A stretch of DNA of 64,000 nucleotides, from contig JASFYT010000104.1 in NCBI GenBank assembly GCA_045047085.1, positions 10,758-74,757 of the forward strand, read 5' to 3'. How positions within the stretch are numbered: the stretch's first letter is position 1; each line of letters begins with the position of its first letter. Position numbers and translations under genes: made by a program. This stretch comes from GCA-2401155 sp045047085 (GTDB lineage Bacteria; Pseudomonadota; Alphaproteobacteria; Rhizobiales; Rhizobiaceae). Positions 17,575 to 26,281 of this stretch are shown here, piece after piece. Under the pieces are notes generated by a model that saw only the letters and a program-made list of their open reading frames with translations, did no database searches and was not told where the DNA came from.

Positions 17575-17595
17575 TCTTACTTTCAATCTTACTTT
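17575..17595 (+). repeat. Paired TCTTACT repeats upstream of int, candidate right arm site
   Basis: TCTTACT at 17575-17581 and 17587-17593 matches the pair inside the left end in spacing and orientation. The location directly before the int start codon suggests that integrase binding could also control its own gene. This is inference from pattern. Confidence 0.45.
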
Positions 17596-17712
17596 AATTC
17601 GCGGTTTATAACATACAATATCGGACAGCAGAAGACAGAAACTGGCTAAAACCTTTATTTTTCAACACTTTTTCGGACAATGGAGGACTAAGGAATACAG
17701 TGGTTTGTCGGT

Positions 17713-17733
17713 CTCAGCGCCCACCATCTGGTT
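17713..17733 (+). repeat. attR direct repeat
   Basis: Exact 21-base copy of 743-763, marking the right island boundary. Beyond it the chromosome resumes with the FecR gene. Confidence 0.93.
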
Positions 17734-17780
17734 TTTCAATCATAGTTGAAGAAATGCATCAACGAATGAGATGCGCGTAT

Positions 17781-18821
17781 TCAGCGACTTTTTCCCCTGC
17801 CTCTACCATTTCCACCACCGCGGTTACCGCCATCATGCCCATTGTTGCCACCTTGTTGACCGCTATGTCCGTGGCCTCTTCCTCCGGATCCGTGGCCTTT
17901 TCCGCCGGTTCGTCCACCAGAATTGGCAGAATCGGGTGATAGGCCAGCATGGCCAACATCTTTTGCATTACCTGGGTTTCCGTGCCTACCATGATAGCCA
18001 ATTATCCCATGCCTATGATCGTCGTCATGGTGTCTAGAGCGACTTCTGGTCTTTGGTTGATGTAACATTGCTATGGATCTAGGCGTAGCTGGAAGGGTGG
18101 TTTTTTGAGCGGCATTTCTAATTGCAGTTTCTGTGCAGCCCCTTGGGCTTTTTCGAAAACTTCGCCTGAGTTGACGCTGGTTTGCGAGTAACGGGAACAC
18201 GCCATTTAATTTGCTACTGCTAGCTGTGGGTATATTCCTTGTGCGTGATAACCCCCGCCTGCCAACATGGACATATTCGCAGGAACTCCTAACATTTTTG
18301 CATCGGCCTCGGCGGTCACAAACCCTTATTCTCCCTGCTAATAATGCGATGTGCGATCCATCCCGCCTGATGGTAATATCAAGTGCTGTACCACGCACTC
18401 CAATCGTTGCTGTCGGTGTGACAATCTTATAGGCGGAAGATTTGCTTTTTCCGCTAATGAATCGAAATGCACCTTTTGAGGCCGTAATCACCAGCTTGCT
18501 AAAGGATTTATTTGCATCAAATACAAAATCATCAATCCGCAAATCTGCTCCGGGCCCAACTACAATTCTGGTTTTATCAATTAGGATTATTTGTGCGGTG
18601 CCACTGGCGTTAGCCTTAAGGCGATCATCGCTAAAAATCGGAGAATTAGCTCTTATGACTCTGTTCCCGCCGGGACCAGACCCAGTTACTCTAGTTGCAG
18701 CAGCGACAGTACTCCCAACAGGAGCGGCTTTTGCTACAACTCCACCGCATACACCAACGCCGCCTATCATTAGTGCAAGTATGATTTTTGTAAAAAAACA
18801 CATAACGCAACTCATACACAC
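17781..18821 (-). CDS. Secreted FecR-domain protein with Gly/His/Arg-rich tail
   Basis: A 346-residue exported protein. After a hydrophobic N-terminal signal (TKIILALMIGGVGVCGG) comes a FecR-like beta domain at about 40-160, with ANASGTAQIILIDKTRIVVG and the strongly conserved VTPTATIGVRGTALDI. The C-terminal 100 residues are low-complexity, rich in His, Gly and Arg. This differs from classical FecR anti-sigma factors because there is no internal transmembrane segment; it is the free FecR-domain type common in alphaproteobacteria. Several ATG codons near the start leave the first few residues uncertain. It directly follows the island's right end. Confidence 0.8.
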   Translation of the reverse strand: MCMSCVMCFFTKIILALMIGGVGVCGGVVAKAAPVGSTVAAATRVTGSGPGGNRVIRANSPIFSDDRLKANASGTAQIILIDKTRIVVGPGADLRIDDFVFDANKSFSKLVITASKGAFRFISGKSKSSAYKIVTPTATIGVRGTALDITIRRDGSHIALLAGRIRVCDRRGRCKNVRSSCEYVHVGRRGLSRTRNIPTASSSKLNGVFPLLANQRQLRRSFRKSPRGCTETAIRNAAQKTTLPATPRSIAMLHQPKTRSRSRHHDDDHRHGIIGYHGRHGNPGNAKDVGHAGLSPDSANSGGRTGGKGHGSGGRGHGHSGQQGGNNGHDGGNRGGGNGRGRGKSR

Positions 18822-19186
18822 ATGAAACTAGGTTAAGCATATGTTAAAATTCAATATTCTGCAAGTAATCGACCGTTTTGCGTTTTAATATGACTGATAT
18901 TTTAGTTGGCCATTACCAACTGATCAGATTTGACGAGGTCATCACCGGCGTCACAAGAATCGCTTTAAGTCTCTCAGAAACATACAAAAACGGAATGGAT
19001 TACTTCAATTTTGTCAGGTGAATTAATAGCCAAAAAACGCAACTGCTCGGCAAAAGTAGTCAAGGCTACATGGGGTATGATCTAATAACACTGCTTATAT
19101 AACGGGTGCAATTTCACAATGCGGCACAATAAACTTTGCGGCAGCGCCTAGATTCATGGCAGGTTTTCGGGCAGAACCTAATGTGA
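18822..19186. other. Intergenic, nothing recognised
   Basis: About 365 AT-rich bases between the FecR and CZB genes. No gene, hairpin with a T-run, or RNA was recognised. It probably carries the promoter of the FecR gene. Confidence 0.4.
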
Positions 19187-19558
19187 CTAGGATAGTTCAC
19201 CTTTCCATTTTTTCAGTGCTCTCATTAACTTCTCGGTACGCTCTGTGTAGTCACCTTCCAATTGGACCGATGCGGCAGTCATATCTCCCTGAATTACCTG
19301 CTCCAATATTTTAGAGGCGCATACATGGAATTCTGCGTGTAAACGAGTAATAACCTTGTAGGGCATACCACTTTTTAAATCATTGTCGATTGTTGGACCA
19401 TACAGCCATTTTCCAAAGTCACACTGATCATCACATTTCACTGTTGCCGGATCCAACTTTGTTCTTCCTCTTGAAACCGCAGTTGTAAGTTTCAACTTCC
19501 ATGCAGCATGGGCACCTACCGCTTTTTTTATTTCCTGAAGAATGATTTGATTAGGCAT
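19187..19558 (-). CDS. Stand-alone CZB (chemoreceptor zinc-binding) domain protein
   Basis: A 123-residue protein consisting of a CZB domain. The ordered ligands are visible: H in AHAAWKLKL near 17, C in DQCDFGKWLYGP near 46, and two later histidines in LHAEFHVCASKI near 74-78. CZB domains bind zinc and usually sit at the end of chemoreceptors or diguanylate cyclases, where they sense zinc or hypochlorous acid. Here the domain is alone with no fused signalling part. A chemoreceptor exists in the window at 49990 but is far away. Confidence 0.8.
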   Translation of the reverse strand: MPNQIILQEIKKAVGAHAAWKLKLTTAVSRGRTKLDPATVKCDDQCDFGKWLYGPTIDNDLKSGMPYKVITRLHAEFHVCASKILEQVIQGDMTAASVQLEGDYTERTEKLMRALKKWKGELS

Positions 19559-19830
19559 AACATAAATATCGCTTTGCTGTTGAAATGTATTTTCTGACTA
19601 GGCAAAAAAGCTTTCCTCAAACTGACTCATAATTAGGCTCTCTCGCAGAGGGGAACAATTAGGGCGCTTTTCACAATTATGCTCTGGGCTTGGATGAAAC
19701 ATAGTTTTTAATAAAAATGGGATATACTTCACTTTCCAACGGTTCAAGCTGGTCTCAATGATGATCAACTTCATTGAAACTGAAATACCCATGCCCCATA
19801 ATTCCGTAATTATTCGGTCACGTCATAAAT

Positions 19831-20574
19831 CTATTTTATACGTCCCATGAGCTGCAAAATCCCTCCAACACAAAATAGATAAATGCTGGTGGCAACAATA
19901 ATCCAAACGACCCATGGGCCAGCGCCAAGTGTTTTGGCAATTGCCTGTAACCACGACACGCTATCGATATCTGCTGCGAGGGCCAACACTCCGCATACGC
20001 CCCATAGGGCAAAAACAGCCAGTGTGGTTTTGCGTAGTACTTTTACCCGAACGGGATGAACGAAGATTATCGGCACAAAAGTGAGAACCGCAGCAATTAA
20101 TACGACTGCAATTGAAAAAACCTGGTTAGGCGAAATGATATAGAGCGCAAAAACCACCATGTTCCAGCAAACAGGAAACCCCATAAAGCCGTGATCTGAA
20201 GTTTTCATTCTTGTGTCAGCATAATAGATAGCACTGGTAATCACGATGATTGCTGCTGCCAAAAATGATGAATATTTTCCCAGAAGGCCGCTCTGATAGA
20301 GAATAAATGCGGGGATCATTACAAAAGTGACGTAATCGATGACGTTGTCCAACGTGTCACCGGACCAGTGTGGCCACCACTTTTTTACCTCAAGTTTTCT
20401 TGCCAATGGTCCGTCAATGCCGTCCACAGCAAGAGCCACACCCAACCATAAAAACGAATTTTCAAATCGAAATTCGGCAGCCGCCACTAGTGATAGAAAT
20501 GCAAAAAAAGCACCTGATGCAGTCAGGATGTGGATCGAAAACGCCCATAATGCGTTTTTTGAAAAACCAAACAA
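19831..20574 (-). CDS. pcs: Phosphatidylcholine synthase
   Basis: A 247-residue inner-membrane enzyme that condenses CDP-diacylglycerol with choline to phosphatidylcholine, a typical lipid route in rhizobia and relatives. The CDP-alcohol phosphotransferase motif is visible: DGIDGPLARKLEVKKWWPHW followed by SGDTLDNVIDY, carrying the conserved D, D, G, A, R, G, D, D residues. About seven hydrophobic segments follow. Length is normal. It is divergent from the UbiH-family gene that starts at 20731. Confidence 0.93.
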   Translation of the reverse strand: MFGFSKNALWAFSIHILTASGAFFAFLSLVAAAEFRFENSFLWLGVALAVDGIDGPLARKLEVKKWWPHWSGDTLDNVIDYVTFVMIPAFILYQSGLLGKYSSFLAAAIIVITSAIYYADTRMKTSDHGFMGFPVCWNMVVFALYIISPNQVFSIAVVLIAAVLTFVPIIFVHPVRVKVLRKTTLAVFALWGVCGVLALAADIDSVSWLQAIAKTLGAGPWVVWIIVATSIYLFCVGGILQLMGRIK

Positions 20575-20730
20575 GAATCAACCGCCTTTGCCAGAGCAGC
20601 TTTTGATCAATTAGCCGCATGTATTTTTTTCAAAAATCGGGTGCAATGGACCCTTGCGATGTTATAAACTGTTTGTGAAGTCATAGAAACTGTTTTTCGC
20701 CAATTGCTTTAGGCGTTGTGGGCAAAGCTT

Positions 20731-21912
20731 ATGCACAAACACGATATATTGATTAATGGCGGTGGGTTGGCAGGAATAACCTGTGCCATCGCTCTGGCCC
20801 GAACTAATATGGATGTTGGGGTTGTTGCTCCTGGATTACCTTCGGCAACTGATAGTCTCCCTATTGGTGACCGTCGTACGACCGCCCTGCTCTCACAGTC
20901 TGTTACATATCTCAAGGAGTTGGAGATTTGGGAAACAATTTCACCCCACGCCAGCTCCCTGAAAGTCATGCGTATTATTGATGCAACCAAGCGTCTCATT
21001 CGAGCGCCTCAGATCGATTTTAGGGCAAGTGAAATTGATCTTGATTCCTTTGGCGAGAATGTCACAAACATTGATCTTCTCAATGGTCTGCTGGACTGTG
21101 CGAAGGCCTATGAGAATGTTACCCTTTATGATGATTTTTCCAGCAAAATCGAGATTTTTGACGATCACGTATCTCTGCAAACAAAGGGTGGTATTGAACT
21201 GGAAGCTGCATACCTGATCGGGGCTGATGGCCGCAATTCACCAGTACGTAAAGCAGCAGCAATCGCTACACGTAGTTGGGGCTACCCGCAAACGGCTCTG
21301 GTGACAAATTTCAAGCACCGCCTCCCCCACGGTAATATCAGCACTGAATTTCATACGGAGACCGGGCCGTTTACCATTGTTCCGATGCCCGAAAATCAGT
21401 CCAGCCTTGTCTGGGTAGAGACGCCTGAGACTGCGGAAAAGCTGGCAATGCTACCTGCCGAAGAATTGAGCAACCGTATTGAGGCACAGATGCATTCTGT
21501 ATTGGGCAAAGTTGAGATTATCGGCAAAGTTCAAACCTTTCCACTTTCCGGAATGATTTCAAAACAGTTTGGCGTCGGACGTATCGCACTCATTGGCGAA
21601 GCTGCACATGTGATCCCGCCAATCGGGGCGCAAGGATTTAATCTCGGTATTCGTGATATTCAAAGCGTGGTGGGCCTATTGCATTCAACGCCTCGCACCG
21701 AGTGGCTAAATATTGGAAAACGCTATCATGACAGCCGTCTGCGCGATGTTAATTTGCGTGCGACTTCCATTGATCTTCTTAATCGTTCATTGTTATCAAA
21801 TTTCCTGCCGGCGCAACTGCTGCGGGGACTGGGCCTGTCCGTGCTTGGAGTTGCCGGGCCATTGCGTCGAATGATTATGCGTGAAGGCGTGGGACTTAGC
21901 GCCAGAACCTAG
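20731..21912 (+). CDS. UbiH/UbiF-family FAD-dependent hydroxylase
   Basis: A 393-residue flavoprotein monooxygenase of the ubiquinone-biosynthesis family, adding hydroxyl groups to the quinone ring. The N-terminal FAD fold is seen as HDILINGGGLAGITCAIALA. The conserved RRTTALLSQS follows, and the late FAD motif GEAAHVIPPIGAQGFNLGIRD is near residues 288-308. I prefer the ATG at 20731 over a TTG start 15 bases upstream. Which ring position it modifies cannot be read from sequence. Its stop codon overlaps that of the convergent transporter gene by four bases (CTAG). Confidence 0.88.
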   Translation: MHKHDILINGGGLAGITCAIALARTNMDVGVVAPGLPSATDSLPIGDRRTTALLSQSVTYLKELEIWETISPHASSLKVMRIIDATKRLIRAPQIDFRASEIDLDSFGENVTNIDLLNGLLDCAKAYENVTLYDDFSSKIEIFDDHVSLQTKGGIELEAAYLIGADGRNSPVRKAAAIATRSWGYPQTALVTNFKHRLPHGNISTEFHTETGPFTIVPMPENQSSLVWVETPETAEKLAMLPAEELSNRIEAQMHSVLGKVEIIGKVQTFPLSGMISKQFGVGRIALIGEAAHVIPPIGAQGFNLGIRDIQSVVGLLHSTPRTEWLNIGKRYHDSRLRDVNLRATSIDLLNRSLLSNFLPAQLLRGLGLSVLGVAGPLRRMIMREGVGLSART

Positions 21913-22856
21913 CCCAAATACCCCTGCTTGATGAGATAAATAACCAAAGTTACGGTTATGGTAGAGAGAAAAGTTGTTACCACGATTGCACTTGATGCCC
22001 GTTCGCTCCAATGGCCGTATTGCTGGGCAATCACGAAGACATTAGTGGCAGTTGGAAGAGCTGCCAGCAATACTGCTGTATAGACCCAGATGGGTTCCAT
22101 ACCACCCATCATCGTCAGCAAACCCCACACCAATGCCGGATGAATAACCAGTTTAAGCAGCACAATATAACTGAGTTCTGGAGGCACAGTCTTTAATGGC
22201 CGCAACGCCGCAGCCACGCCCATGGCAAACAGTGCGCAAGGGGCAGCAGCAGAGGATAATAATCCGAGCAATCGCTCCACCGGTTGAGGCGGTTGCACCT
22301 CAAATACCGCTGCGGCGATACCTGCAATGGTTGCCAGAATAAATGGATGGGAAATGATTTTAAGTAATATTTGTCTGGTTAATGTCAGGGCAGATTTTTC
22401 CTCTTCGCTATCGAGTGCCATCAACAGCGGTGCGAGTGTGAAATGCATGGCATTATCGAAACAGAAAATTAGTGCCGCAGGCACACCCGCTGCTGGCCCA
22501 AATGCAGCAATTGCAATTGGCGGCCCCAAATACCCAACATTGCCATAGGCGGAGGCAAATCCCTGAATGGTGGATTCGGCAACATTGCCGCGATTGCGCA
22601 AAGCAGCAATGAAGAAAGCCACGCAAAATATTACCAGTGTTGCAAAGGTGGTGGCGGCCAAAAAGCTAAAATTTGAAAACTCTTCAACCGGTGTTTTGGA
22701 GAGCAATTGGAAGAACAATGCCGGTAGGGAAATGTAGATAACAAAAAAGTTCAGCCAGCCCAAGCCTTCAATCGGGAGCTTCGCAATCCGGCCTGCGACA
22801 TACCCCAGAAGTATCAACGAGAATAAAGGGAAAACAAGGGTTAGTACCTGAAACAT
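21909..22856 (-). CDS. AEC-family (auxin efflux carrier-like) membrane transporter
   Basis: A 315-residue protein with about ten hydrophobic segments. It begins MFQVLTLVFPLFSLILLGYV and contains the two-fold repeated layout of AEC permeases, with GFASAYGNVGYLGPPIAI and AALPTATNVFVIAQQYG as family-typical broken-helix segments. Members export or import small carboxylates; the substrate here is unknown. It is convergent with the UbiH-family gene. Confidence 0.9.
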   Translation of the reverse strand: MFQVLTLVFPLFSLILLGYVAGRIAKLPIEGLGWLNFFVIYISLPALFFQLLSKTPVEEFSNFSFLAATTFATLVIFCVAFFIAALRNRGNVAESTIQGFASAYGNVGYLGPPIAIAAFGPAAGVPAALIFCFDNAMHFTLAPLLMALDSEEEKSALTLTRQILLKIISHPFILATIAGIAAAVFEVQPPQPVERLLGLLSSAAAPCALFAMGVAAALRPLKTVPPELSYIVLLKLVIHPALVWGLLTMMGGMEPIWVYTAVLLAALPTATNVFVIAQQYGHWSERASSAIVVTTFLSTITVTLVIYLIKQGYLG

Positions 22857-23095
22857 TTAGGCCTTTATAAACCGGGTTGGGCAACCCTGTACGGAGGCGA
22901 ATTTCAATTCGCTTTTGGGAAAAGGTCCACAAACTATTATGGATGCATGGCAATTTGCGCAATAGCAAATCCGTAAACATATTTGCGTCCGACTACACTC
23001 TGCGTTGACCGCCGCGAACTTCTTGACTTTATCCTGGTTGCAATTCATTAAATAAGGCTTGGGAGTTACCACATATACGATATGGTTGAAATGTT

Positions 23096-23422
23096 ATGAT
23101 TAGGTCTGCAAAATATCATATTGGTCAGGTTGTAAAACATCGTGTTTATCCGTTTCGCGGCGTGATTTTTGACGTTGATCCGACCTTCGACAATACCGAT
23201 GAATGGTATGATTCTATCCCTGAGGACATCCGCCCCAAGAAAGATCAGCCATATTATCATCTATTTGCTGAAAATGACGAGACTGAATATGTGGCCTACG
23301 TCTCTGAGCAAAACCTGCTGGCTGATAAAAGCAGCAAACCCATCCGTCACGAACAGGTCGAAGAAATATTTTTTCTAGACGTAGATGGCATCTATCAAGC
23401 ACGCGATTTATTAAAACATTAG
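23096..23422 (+). CDS. hspQ: Heat shock protein HspQ
   Basis: A 108-residue hemimethylated-DNA-binding/YccV-like protein. It starts MIRSAKYHIGQVVKHRVYPF, then RGVIFDVDPTF, WYDSIPED and PYYHLFAEND, all signature segments of HspQ. In E. coli it acts as a specificity-enhancing factor for Lon and is heat-inducible. The gene is monocistronic, followed by a clear hairpin terminator. A TTGACT about 70 bases upstream may belong to its promoter, but the -10 element is weak. Confidence 0.92.
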   Translation: MIRSAKYHIGQVVKHRVYPFRGVIFDVDPTFDNTDEWYDSIPEDIRPKKDQPYYHLFAENDETEYVAYVSEQNLLADKSSKPIRHEQVEEIFFLDVDGIYQARDLLKH

Positions 23423-23475
23423 TTTTTTTGGTTACGGCGTATCTTTGCTGTGACCTCATTACAGTGAGCATAAAA

Positions 23476-23503
23476 AAACTCACCCACAAAGGTGGGTGAG
23501 TTT
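23476..23503. terminator. Bidirectional hairpin terminator between hspQ and ialB
   Basis: A perfect 12-bp inverted repeat (AAACTCACCCAC / GTGGGTGAGTTT) with a four-base AAAG loop. An A-run on the left supplies the T-run for minus-strand transcripts and a short T-run lies on the right. The two genes converge here. Confidence 0.85.
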
Positions 23504-23529
23504 GCGTAATTATCAGCAATGCAAAAAAA

Positions 23530-24153
23530 CTAGTTAGCTTTCTTAGCCGCATCCTGTGCCGCTTGTAGTTTTTTACGGGTTGCTTCGGCTTTTTTCCGAA
23601 GTTCTTCTTGCAGTTCTTTTTGCTTGGTTTGCAATTCGTCCTGCTTCAAAGGCGGTCCGTCATAGGCTGCGGTAAAGCCACTCAACGTGATTTTGATTGG
23701 GTTTTGCTTGTTTTGAACATTGGTAGATACAATCGTCAGTTCACCACCATTTTTCAAAATTTGCACCAGATTGTCATCCAGCTTCACTTCAGCGGCGCAA
23801 TTGCGTGGAACGCAATATACATATGGCAGTTTCGCACCTTTTTTGGAATCTACCTGCATGATAATACCGGGAGGAATCAGACGTCCGGTTGGCACGGTGA
23901 TCTGGAATACCCGGCGCTTCACCTTGCCGGTGATTTCTGCAAGATTAACCGAAGTCACAACCTGACCAGTACCAGCGATGGCCTGATACTGTGTATTGCA
24001 TATTTTTGTTTCGTTTTGCTCGGAACAAACCTTGTACCAACCCTTACTGCGTGGCCCGCTCTGCGCATTTGCCTCATTGGCGGGCAATAGCATCACCGTG
24101 CCCAATACTGCTGCGCTGGCCATCAAAATGGAAGTGTTTAATTTACTGGTCAT
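23530..24153 (-). CDS. Invasion-associated locus B (IalB) family protein
   Basis: A 207-residue exported protein with a signal peptide (LMASAAVLGTVMLLPANEAN, then AQS). The IalB core follows: GWYKVCSEQNETKICNTQYQ, VFQITVPTGRLIPPGIIMQV and YVYCVPRNCAAEVKL. The last 45 residues form a highly charged Gln/Lys/Glu helix, likely coiled coil. The family is named from Bartonella invasion, but it is widespread in non-pathogenic Hyphomicrobiales and its molecular role is not settled. Confidence 0.88.
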   Translation of the reverse strand: MTSKLNTSILMASAAVLGTVMLLPANEANAQSGPRSKGWYKVCSEQNETKICNTQYQAIAGTGQVVTSVNLAEITGKVKRRVFQITVPTGRLIPPGIIMQVDSKKGAKLPYVYCVPRNCAAEVKLDDNLVQILKNGGELTIVSTNVQNKQNPIKITLSGFTAAYDGPPLKQDELQTKQKELQEELRKKAEATRKKLQAAQDAAKKAN

Positions 24154-24404
24154 AGGAATATCTGCTCTTTGGTAGATTCAATAAAATTCATTTTTTGAAC
24201 ATGGACACCCGAATTTAGCTCAAATTTGGGCGTAAGACCACATTTGGGCGCAAAAGCAATTGCCTGCCAATTCTTTTCTTCACATACACAGATGCAAAGC
24301 CGATTACCAGTCCAGACTCGATATATCGTAAACTTATATGTTAAATTTATCACAGTTTTAGAATCGGATATAATTCGTAAAATGTTGACCAAACAGGAAA
24401 TTTC

Positions 24405-26264
24405 ATGCCCTTAAACAACGGTTTTTCACAGAAACTCAGGCATTTTACCGCGCAATTGCTGTTATTCCTTGCCGTTACCAGCCTGATATTTGTTGTGCCG
24501 GATCGAGCATATTCTGCTCCTTCGCACGCGCTAGCAATGCATGGTGAACCTGCCCTACCCGCAGATTTTAAGCATTTACCTTATGTAAATCCCAATGCAC
24601 CAAAGGGCGGAAAAATCACTTATGGGGTTCAAGGGACATTTGATTCGCTCAATCCGTTTATTCTAAAAAGCATGCGAACAACAGCGCGTGGCATGTGGGA
24701 TCCGTCATTTGGCAAGCTGATATTTGAATCTCTGCTGTTTCGCTCTCGTGATGAACCCTTCACCATGTACGGTTTACTAGCAGAAAAGGTTGAGGTTCCC
24801 GAAGACAGAAGCTGGGTGGAATTTACCATCAATCCAAAAGCAAAGTGGTCTGATGGGGTGCCTGTATCGGTAGAAGATATTATTTTCACCTACGAATTGC
24901 TGGAGAAAAAAGGACGGCCTCCCTATTCGAGCCGTATGAAGAAAATCGATCGCATCGAAAAAACCGGTGAACGGCGCGTGAAATTTCATTTGAACGATAA
25001 ATCCGACCGGGAATTTCCACTCATTATAGGGCTAACACCGGTGTTGCCTTTACATGCCACCTTCATCGACACGTTTGATAAATCCTCATTAAAAGTTCCA
25101 ATTGGCAGCGGTCCTTACCGCGTTTCCAAGGTAGATCCGGGCCAGCGCATCCGATTTCAACGTGATCCAGACTATTGGGCGAAGAATTTGCCGATCAAAA
25201 GAGGGCAGGATAATTACGATGAAATTACAGTTGAATATTTTCGTTCCGCGAGCAGCCTGTTTGAAGCCTTTAAAAAGGGCGTCGTAAATGTGCTGCCAGA
25301 GGGTGATCCAGCCCACTGGGAACGAGCGTTCAATTTTCCTGCCGTTAAAGATGGGCGGGTAATAAAGGACGCTTTCAAAACCGGGCGTCCTGCGCCGATG
25401 GTTGCGTTTTTCTATAATACACGTCTCAAAAAATTCAGCGATCTGAATATCCGAAAAGCACTGGCCATGCTGTTTGATTTTGAATGGACTAATAAAAACC
25501 TGTTTTTTAATGCCTATAGACGTACGGGCAGCTTTTGGCATGGTTCGTCTCTTTCAAGTCTGGGTATTGCCGCTGACGATATTGAAAAGAAACTATTGGC
25601 CAATTACTCTGACAAGGTTTTGCCCAAAGTTATGGCTGGAACTTATCTTCCATCCAAGACCAATGGCAGTGGTCGCGACCGGAAAATTTTGCGCTCTGCT
25701 TTCCGTATGCTGAAAAAGGCAGGATATAAGACGGTGGACGGAAAACTGGTCGATCCGGATGGACGTCCATTTATATTCGAAATTCTTTGCAAATCCCAAG
25801 GCGAGGAAAAACTTGCGATCAATTTCAGCCGGTCACTTGCAAAAATTGGTATTGAGGCCACGGTCCGCACCGTGGACGATGCCCAATATCAGCGCCGAAC
25901 CCAGATTTATGATTATGATATGATCATCTCAACCCTTTCAGCATCGCTTTCGCCAGGGGCGGAACAAAAATGGCGCTGGGGCAGCGAGGTACGCGATACA
26001 CCAGGAAGTTTCAACTATGCAGGTGCGGCGGAACCGGCAATTGATGCGCTGATTGACGCGATTGTGAAGGCGAAGAGCCAAGAAGAGTTCACTTCAAGTG
26101 TACGCGCTCTTGATCGGCTATTGATCTCCGGGCATTATCTGATTCCACTGTTTCATATTGATGAACAATGGGTCGCCCGGTGGGACACGATTGGAAGACC
26201 GGAAAAAACGTCACTATACGGCTATCAATTTTCCACATGGTGGGACAAACGAGCCGCAAAATAG
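24405..26264 (+). CDS. Periplasmic peptide/oligopeptide-binding protein (SBP family 5)
   Basis: A 619-residue extracellular solute-binding protein. The signal peptide spans the hydrophobic LLLFLAVTSLIFVVPDRAYS. The mature protein has the YejA-like start HGEPALPADFKHLPYVNPNA, then PKGGKITYGVQGTFDSLNPF and WSDGVPVSVEDIIFTYELL, all typical of family 5 proteins of ABC importers. No permease or ATPase gene is adjacent, so its transporter partners must be elsewhere. It is followed closely by the DsbA-family gene and may be cotranscribed. Confidence 0.9.
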   Translation: MPLNNGFSQKLRHFTAQLLLFLAVTSLIFVVPDRAYSAPSHALAMHGEPALPADFKHLPYVNPNAPKGGKITYGVQGTFDSLNPFILKSMRTTARGMWDPSFGKLIFESLLFRSRDEPFTMYGLLAEKVEVPEDRSWVEFTINPKAKWSDGVPVSVEDIIFTYELLEKKGRPPYSSRMKKIDRIEKTGERRVKFHLNDKSDREFPLIIGLTPVLPLHATFIDTFDKSSLKVPIGSGPYRVSKVDPGQRIRFQRDPDYWAKNLPIKRGQDNYDEITVEYFRSASSLFEAFKKGVVNVLPEGDPAHWERAFNFPAVKDGRVIKDAFKTGRPAPMVAFFYNTRLKKFSDLNIRKALAMLFDFEWTNKNLFFNAYRRTGSFWHGSSLSSLGIAADDIEKKLLANYSDKVLPKVMAGTYLPSKTNGSGRDRKILRSAFRMLKKAGYKTVDGKLVDPDGRPFIFEILCKSQGEEKLAINFSRSLAKIGIEATVRTVDDAQYQRRTQIYDYDMIISTLSASLSPGAEQKWRWGSEVRDTPGSFNYAGAAEPAIDALIDAIVKAKSQEEFTSSVRALDRLLISGHYLIPLFHIDEQWVARWDTIGRPEKTSLYGYQFSTWWDKRAAK

Positions 26265-26281
26265 AGCCTCTGAGATACATT

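Larger units (their letters stand above)
743..17733. mobile_element. Integrative genomic island in tRNA-Val (satellite/defence-island type)
   Basis: A 17 kb element is bounded by an exact 21-bp direct repeat at 743-763 (tRNA-Val 3' end) and 17713-17733. A tyrosine integrase gene starts about 140 bases inside the right repeat. Between the repeats lie an AlpA-type regulator, toprim and DUF3987 replication proteins, a small-terminase-like gene, a type III restriction-modification operon, a DUF262-HNH-HEPN protein and several gene fragments. No capsid, tail, large terminase or conjugation genes are seen. A P4-like satellite or an integrative element mobilised by a helper is therefore more likely than a full prophage. 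The boundaries are seen directly; current mobility is inference. Confidence 0.9.

Noticed and set aside
19598..19792. 64-codon minus frame between the CZB and pcs genes
   Set aside because: Low-quality composition, no ribosome site, and it covers a small repeat element.
24150..24392. 80-codon minus frame upstream of ialB
   Set aside because: Lies in the promoter region between divergent genes and looks random.
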